Below the pieces are notes generated by a model. The model was not told where the DNA came from. It was given only the letters and a program-made list of their open reading frames with translations, and searched no databases. This document shows positions 60,325-64,000 of a DNA stretch of 64,000 nt, in pieces (within the stretch, counting starts at the first letter, position 1; every line of letters starts with the position of its first letter). A program made the position numbers and the translations under genes. The stretch covers positions 36,022 to 100,021 of the forward strand of contig NZ_JAJFAV010000021.1 of NCBI RefSeq assembly GCF_020711235.1. Direction: 5' to 3'. The stretch comes from Hymenobacter sp. 15J16-1T3B (GTDB lineage: Bacteria; Bacteroidota; Bacteroidia; Cytophagales; Hymenobacteraceae).

Positions 60325-60850
60325 ACTCGGGGCGGTTACGCTTGGTGATGGCCGAAATAATCAGCGCGAGAAGAAGGGCAAACAGGGCCGTGCCCAGCAC
60401 CGCAAACAAAATACCGATGGGCCCGGAGCCGCTAAACTTCTGCGCCATTTGCACGGCCTGATCAATCTGCTCGTCGCTCAACTTGCCCTCGGTTTCCAGC
60501 TTGGCGCGCATCGCGTTCATCGTGTTTTCCATGTACTGCGGATCGATGAACGTGATGTAGATGTAGCGGAAGATGCCGCTCAGCAGCCCGGTAACAGCTC
60601 CCAACACGGCGGCAATGCCCAGGCCTTGGCCGTAGGACATAAAGCCGGCGTTATGTTCCTTGTAATACCGATGGGCCAGCACAATGCCCCCGATCAGAAT
60701 GAGGAACGTGATGATGCTCATGCCGGAGTTCTGCTCCATGCCCGTCATCATCAAAATGAAAGCGTAAATGATGCTGACAATGCCCGTGAGCACGCCGTAG
60801 CGCAGGCCGGCAGCGGTGGTGGTTACGGTGGAGGTAGTCGTGTTTTCCAT
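60317..60850 (-). CDS. DUF4199 membrane protein
   Basis: 177 residues. Four membrane segments with the DUF4199 layout: an N-terminal GLRYGVLTGIVSIIYAF segment, HRYYKEHNAGFMSYGQGLGIA, a long amphipathic loop (about 105-145) and a final hydrophobic helix before TKRNRPEFE. DUF4199 proteins are common in Bacteroidota near glycosyltransferase genes; function is unknown. It overlaps the GT2 gene by 8 bp, implying coupling. Confidence 0.88.
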   Translation of the reverse strand: MENTTTSTVTTTAAGLRYGVLTGIVSIIYAFILMMTGMEQNSGMSIITFLILIGGIVLAHRYYKEHNAGFMSYGQGLGIAAVLGAVTGLLSGIFRYIYITFIDPQYMENTMNAMRAKLETEGKLSDEQIDQAVQMAQKFSGSGPIGILFAVLGTALFALLLALIISAITKRNRPEFE

Positions 60851-60883
60851 GGGGTAGGCGTTGGGGTTGAGTGGAGTTGGAAG

Positions 60884-61393
60884 TTAGCGCCGTAAGAAAA
60901 TAGCTCCGGGCACGGCAAGCAACAGCCCTAATATTAGCTTTTTGCTGAATTCATCCGTGGCCAAGCCCTGCGGCGTGGTAGCAATGCCGGCCAAGGTGCG
61001 CTCGTACTGCTCTTTGCCGCCTTTTTCTTTCAGAAACCGGGCCCGCTCGGCGCGCACCACCTGCTCCATCTCGCGGCGGTTGCGCTCAATGGCGCCGGGA
61101 CCGGCCACGCGGGCCACCCCGTACATGCCCGTGCCCGCCAGCAATGCCGTCATGCCCACCGTCACCACGCCCACCAGCAGCTGCCGGCCCAGGTTGGCTA
61201 GGTCGCGGTGCCGTTGCCGCAGTTGCCACTCGGCCCATACCGCCGCCGCCGGCGACACAAAGAAGCTCATCAGCCGTTTCGGCCCGAAAGGGTTTTGGCC
61301 CGTGGCGTACAACAACACAATCCACCCCACGCAGATGATACCGGCAATGACGCCCACGCGCAACGCCGTCCGGATTACCGCTTGATTATTCAT
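60884..61393 (-). CDS. DUF4199-like membrane protein
   Basis: 169 residues with the same topology as the neighbouring DUF4199 protein: segments near 10-30, 35-55, 70-92 and 150-167, and a charged Arg/Glu-rich loop (about 100-140). MNNQAVIRTALRVGVIAG is the start; a longer frame from 61567 lacks a suitable N-terminus. It looks like an old duplication of the 177-residue neighbour, 33 bp away. Confidence 0.78.
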   Translation of the reverse strand: MNNQAVIRTALRVGVIAGIICVGWIVLLYATGQNPFGPKRLMSFFVSPAAAVWAEWQLRQRHRDLANLGRQLLVGVVTVGMTALLAGTGMYGVARVAGPGAIERNRREMEQVVRAERARFLKEKGGKEQYERTLAGIATTPQGLATDEFSKKLILGLLLAVPGAIFLRR

Positions 61394-61464
61394 GTTCCCT
61401 ACCGGCTTGCTTGCATACCGAAGCGGCAAGTTAGGCGTCTTTTTGCCAACGCCTAGCCCTCTGC

Positions 61465-63507
61465 TTATGCAGCTTGCGGCTCCAGTCGCTCCCGGCGCTG
61501 CCCAAAGCGCAGCACCAGTACTTCGCCCAGCAGGCACAGCAGCGCCCCCACCAGGCAATAGCGCCACAGCGGCGTCCCGTTGCGCTCCTCGGCCAGCTGC
61601 TGGGCGGCGCTCCGCTCCCCGCCCGCTTCGTACACGTGCACGTTGGGGTAAGCCGCGGTCAGTTGCCGCAGCTCCTCGGCCGAGTACTGCGCCAGTTCTG
61701 ATTCTTTCTTATCGACATTGAAGGCCAGCGTCGTGAGCACCTTATCGTTCAGCGTCAGCTGGTAGTATCCCGGCTGGCGCATCGGCGCAGGCAGCTGCAG
61801 GTACAGCCGCCCGTTGCGCAGCTGCTGCGCCGGCACGTACGAGTTGCTGTCGTTGCGCAGCTTGTATACCTGCTCCGCGCCACTGGTTGGGGCCCCCAGC
61901 GGCCGCAGCACCACCGCCCGATTGGTCAGTCGATACGCCGGCAGCTGCTCGCTGGATTTGCTTAGTGTCGCCAACCGGTACATTACCGGCACGAACAGCG
62001 GGTGTTCGGCAAACGTGGAAAGACCAGCCTGCAAGGGCGAGGCAAATACGTATACCATGCCCTGCCCGCTGCGGAATCCGGATAAGAATGGTTGCCCATC
62101 CCGGAACTGCAGCACGTCGGTAGTAGACCGGCCCCAGCTGAGCACGGGCGTCGCGCGGGGCATGTCTGGCTGCCGGGTTTGCTGCGCAAACACATCCTTA
62201 AAGAACGGGTTCTGCTGATTGGGTACAGCCAGTTCCTGCGCCGTACTCCCGGTGGCCCAACGCATCGACGTCAGCCCCAACGACGCCCATAGCTGATCAT
62301 ACCCCGCCCGCAGACCAGCTGCCGAGGGTGGAATTACCACCAGCGTTCCGCCCCGTTCCACAAACTTGGCCGCCGCTGATTGCCAACCAGGCGTAAGCCT
62401 GCTGTTGCCTTGCACAATCAACAAGTCGGCTCCCTCGAGTGTCCCCGGACTACTTTCCGGCCGAAGAGGGCTATAAGCAAACACCGCTTCGTTGGGATAC
62501 AGTTTTTGCGTAGCAGTTCCTCCGCTGCTCACATCCACTACGCGAATGCGCCCCGAGGGCTTTAGGGTGAAATAGTAAGTGTTGTCATACGTAACCGGCT
62601 GCTCCTCCAATTCAACCCGCCCAAACTGCGTCTGCGCCTCCGCGAGCCGAATACGCACGATATTCTCAACGGTATTGCCAGCCGCCACATTGCTGGTATA
62701 AGTTGCCACCTGCCGCGGGCCTATGAATACGCGCACCTGTACCTGAGTGGCTTCTTTAGCTCCGCCGTTACGCAGACGTATATGCAAGGGCAAATCCACC
62801 CCAGTGCGTACAAATTCTTCCGTTAAGAAAACGCTGTCCACGTAAGCATTTGCGGTTGCGCGCGTCGTCAAGGGCAGCAAAAATACCTCTCCAGCACTTC
62901 TAAGCCCCTGTATGTCGGCCGCGGCAAAGCTTGACTTTTGGAAATCAGAAGTGACAAACGTAGTCTGCTTGGCATTTCCACCCCGATTTTCCAACTGCCG
63001 CAATGTTGTCCGCACGCCAGCACTAGCAGCCGAAGGATTCAGCTGGCTGAGCTCTTCCACCAATTTATTAGCCGAAAGGCTGGCTTGCGGCGTACGGCCA
63101 GCCCATAACCGATACTGCGCCGTTTTGGGGAAAGCATGCACAATCCGCTGCATTTCATTCACGCTCTGCTCCAGCATCGGCTTGCCACTACCAGTTTCCA
63201 CCGCCATACTAGGCGAATCATCCATTACCACATTCGCTTCGACATCCGCGTGTGTGCTTTGGTGGGGAGCAGGGATAAAAGGCTGACAAAACAACAATAC
63301 CAACAATGTCAGAAAGCCCAGGCGCAACGCTAGTACCAACAAATGCTGCAGCCGACGCTGCTTGGCGGTCAATAGCTTTACTTCTCGGATAAACTCAACG
63401 TTGGTAAATAATACTCGCTGCGGCCTGCGCAGCTCAAACAGATGTAGTAGTACCGGTACTGCCAAAGACAACAGACCCAGCAAAAACCAAGGATGCGTTA
63501 GCGTCAT
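61465..63507 (-). CDS. BatA-domain (aerotolerance regulator N-terminal) membrane protein
   Basis: 680 residues. MTLTHPWFLLGLLSLAVPVLLHLF starts the BatA N-terminal domain (two membrane helices, with FELRRPQRVLFTNVEFIRE between). A von Willebrand-like domain with VVMDDSPSMAVE, a MIDAS-type DxSxS variant, follows, then a long periplasmic region and a C-terminal membrane helix (CLVGALLCLLGEVLVLRF). Its role is uncertain; Bacteroidota BatA-like proteins are linked to stress tolerance. The 5' half uses more A/T-ending codons than the neighbouring genes. Confidence 0.85.
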   Translation of the reverse strand: MTLTHPWFLLGLLSLAVPVLLHLFELRRPQRVLFTNVEFIREVKLLTAKQRRLQHLLVLALRLGFLTLLVLLFCQPFIPAPHQSTHADVEANVVMDDSPSMAVETGSGKPMLEQSVNEMQRIVHAFPKTAQYRLWAGRTPQASLSANKLVEELSQLNPSAASAGVRTTLRQLENRGGNAKQTTFVTSDFQKSSFAAADIQGLRSAGEVFLLPLTTRATANAYVDSVFLTEEFVRTGVDLPLHIRLRNGGAKEATQVQVRVFIGPRQVATYTSNVAAGNTVENIVRIRLAEAQTQFGRVELEEQPVTYDNTYYFTLKPSGRIRVVDVSSGGTATQKLYPNEAVFAYSPLRPESSPGTLEGADLLIVQGNSRLTPGWQSAAAKFVERGGTLVVIPPSAAGLRAGYDQLWASLGLTSMRWATGSTAQELAVPNQQNPFFKDVFAQQTRQPDMPRATPVLSWGRSTTDVLQFRDGQPFLSGFRSGQGMVYVFASPLQAGLSTFAEHPLFVPVMYRLATLSKSSEQLPAYRLTNRAVVLRPLGAPTSGAEQVYKLRNDSNSYVPAQQLRNGRLYLQLPAPMRQPGYYQLTLNDKVLTTLAFNVDKKESELAQYSAEELRQLTAAYPNVHVYEAGGERSAAQQLAEERNGTPLWRYCLVGALLCLLGEVLVLRFGQRRERLEPQAA

Positions 63508-63760
63508 AAACCTGTTCAGGATATCACCTGATACATCAAATAACGCGAAACCATAAGAAAAGACGCCCCTATCTCCTTCAAGAGACTAAATATCGCGGTG
63601 TGACATCGACCACTTATAACTCATCCCAAATGCTTCCTGTATCAGGAGTATGTGGTACGTCGATAGTCAACTAATACAGCGTATCCATTAGGCTCTTTCT
63701 CAAGCACAGCTAAACCAAAAATCTATTCCTTACCAACTCAAAACACTATTCCTGAAGTAG
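63508..63760. other. AT-rich region with no recognised gene
   Basis: About 250 bp upstream of the BatA-domain gene are clearly AT-richer than the window as a whole. No complete frame, terminator or promoter with a perfect -7 box was seen. Confidence 0.6.
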
Positions 63761-63856
63761 TTAATCGTCAACCCATGTCATGAGCTTATCTAGTTCGTTA
63801 TGGCTTGACCGGAAAACGGTTTCATCAATAACCAATATTGTCTTCGTCTTCACCAG
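63761..63856 (-). other. Possible 3' remnant of an unidentified minus-strand gene
   Basis: On the minus strand the sequence reads LVKTKTILVIDE, then TVFRSSHNELDKLMTWVDD and a TAA stop (complement of 63761-63763). The composition looks like real protein (Asp/Glu/Lys with ILVI), unlike the Arg-rich antisense reading further right. Upstream of it lies thioredoxin-reductase-like sequence on the other strand, so it would be truncated. No family is recognised. Confidence 0.35.
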
Positions 63857-63997
63857 CGCGTTCAAACGTCCGTCGTTGGCGTGTACGCGGCGGGCGACAC
63901 GACGCCGGCGGCGCAGCAGGCGTTGGTGGCGGCGGCGGAGGGGGCGCAGGCGGGCATCAGCTGCAACGAGCAGCTCACGCGCGAGGAGTGCGCCTGA
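63857..63997 (+). pseudogene. 3' end of a thioredoxin-reductase-like FAD/NAD(P) oxidoreductase
   Basis: The last 46 codons read RVQTSVVGVYAAGDTTPA, then QQALVAAAEGAQAGI and a tail ending LTREECA plus TGA. GVYAAGD is the C-terminal FAD-binding motif of the thioredoxin reductase-like family, and the QQAL...A-x-GAxA helix follows as usual. The frame is open upstream only to about 63809, in AT-rich sequence with no family resemblance and no ATG. The 5' 85% of the gene is therefore missing at this site, through deletion, insertion or a misjoined assembly. Confidence 0.72.
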
Positions 63998-64000
63998 GCC

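Overview
The window is GC-rich chromosomal DNA that looks like a Hymenobacter-type member of the Bacteroidota (Cytophagales, Hymenobacteraceae). The evidence is several proteins with type IX secretion (T9SS) C-terminal sorting domains, a PID-CTERM-like protein, Bacteroidota -7 promoter boxes (TAnnTTTG) instead of Shine-Dalgarno sites, frequent GTG/TTG starts, a biliverdin-type phytochrome cassette, DUF4199 proteins and a BatA-domain protein. The genus is inferred from family resemblance, not from a search. No rRNA, tRNA, prophage, insertion sequence or CRISPR array was recognised.

Layout. 0-10 kb: VUT-family transporter, exported protein, trpS, a conserved Lys/Ala/Pro-rich protein, class III CoA-transferase, Gfo/Idh/MocA oxidoreductase, NAD(P)-binding protein, DEAD-box helicase. 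10-16 kb: a TolC / lipoprotein adaptor / RND pump operon. 16-23 kb: a signalling block of an orphan acyl carrier protein, a LytS/LytTR pair, then heme oxygenase, bacteriophytochrome kinase, single-domain response regulator and receiver-kinase hybrid, packed head to tail. 23-33 kb: two divergent STAS-like proteins, menA, glutathione peroxidase, LOG-family enzyme, argS, YbaY-like lipoprotein, arginase divergent from arginine decarboxylase, two tiny paralogous lipoproteins, HAD phosphatase. 33-42.5 kb: hemG, polyprenol-phosphate mannose synthase-like enzyme, TerC-type protein, AraC regulator and TetX-like monooxygenase, GT51 transglycosylase with a large N-terminal extension, purB. 42.5-56.2 kb: an accessory surface locus with four T9SS beta-propeller proteins (one of 2193 residues), a LuxR-type regulator and a small PID-CTERM-like protein. 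56.2-64 kb: GT9, GT4 and GT2 glycosyltransferases, small membrane proteins, a BatA-domain protein, then a more AT-rich tail joined to the 3' end of a thioredoxin-reductase-like gene.

How parts work together. Heme oxygenase should make the biliverdin that the phytochrome binds at Cys23, and the two receiver proteins behind it are its likely partners. The pump operon encodes all three envelope layers. The secreted repeat proteins share signal peptides and sorting tails and should depend on a T9SS encoded elsewhere. Arginine decarboxylase and arginase pull arginine toward agmatine and toward ornithine plus urea.

The most unusual element is at 57762-57988: five 42-bp units, each a palindrome, with the outer two perfect over 58 and 60 bp, lying between convergent genes. 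The phase is exact and both strands stay open, encoding the same kind of 14-residue repeat. Other points of note are -7 boxes only 4-5 nt before start codons (possible leaderless mRNAs), a family of long intergenic inverted repeats, the twin mini-lipoproteins, and a GT9 enzyme with two four-cysteine clusters.
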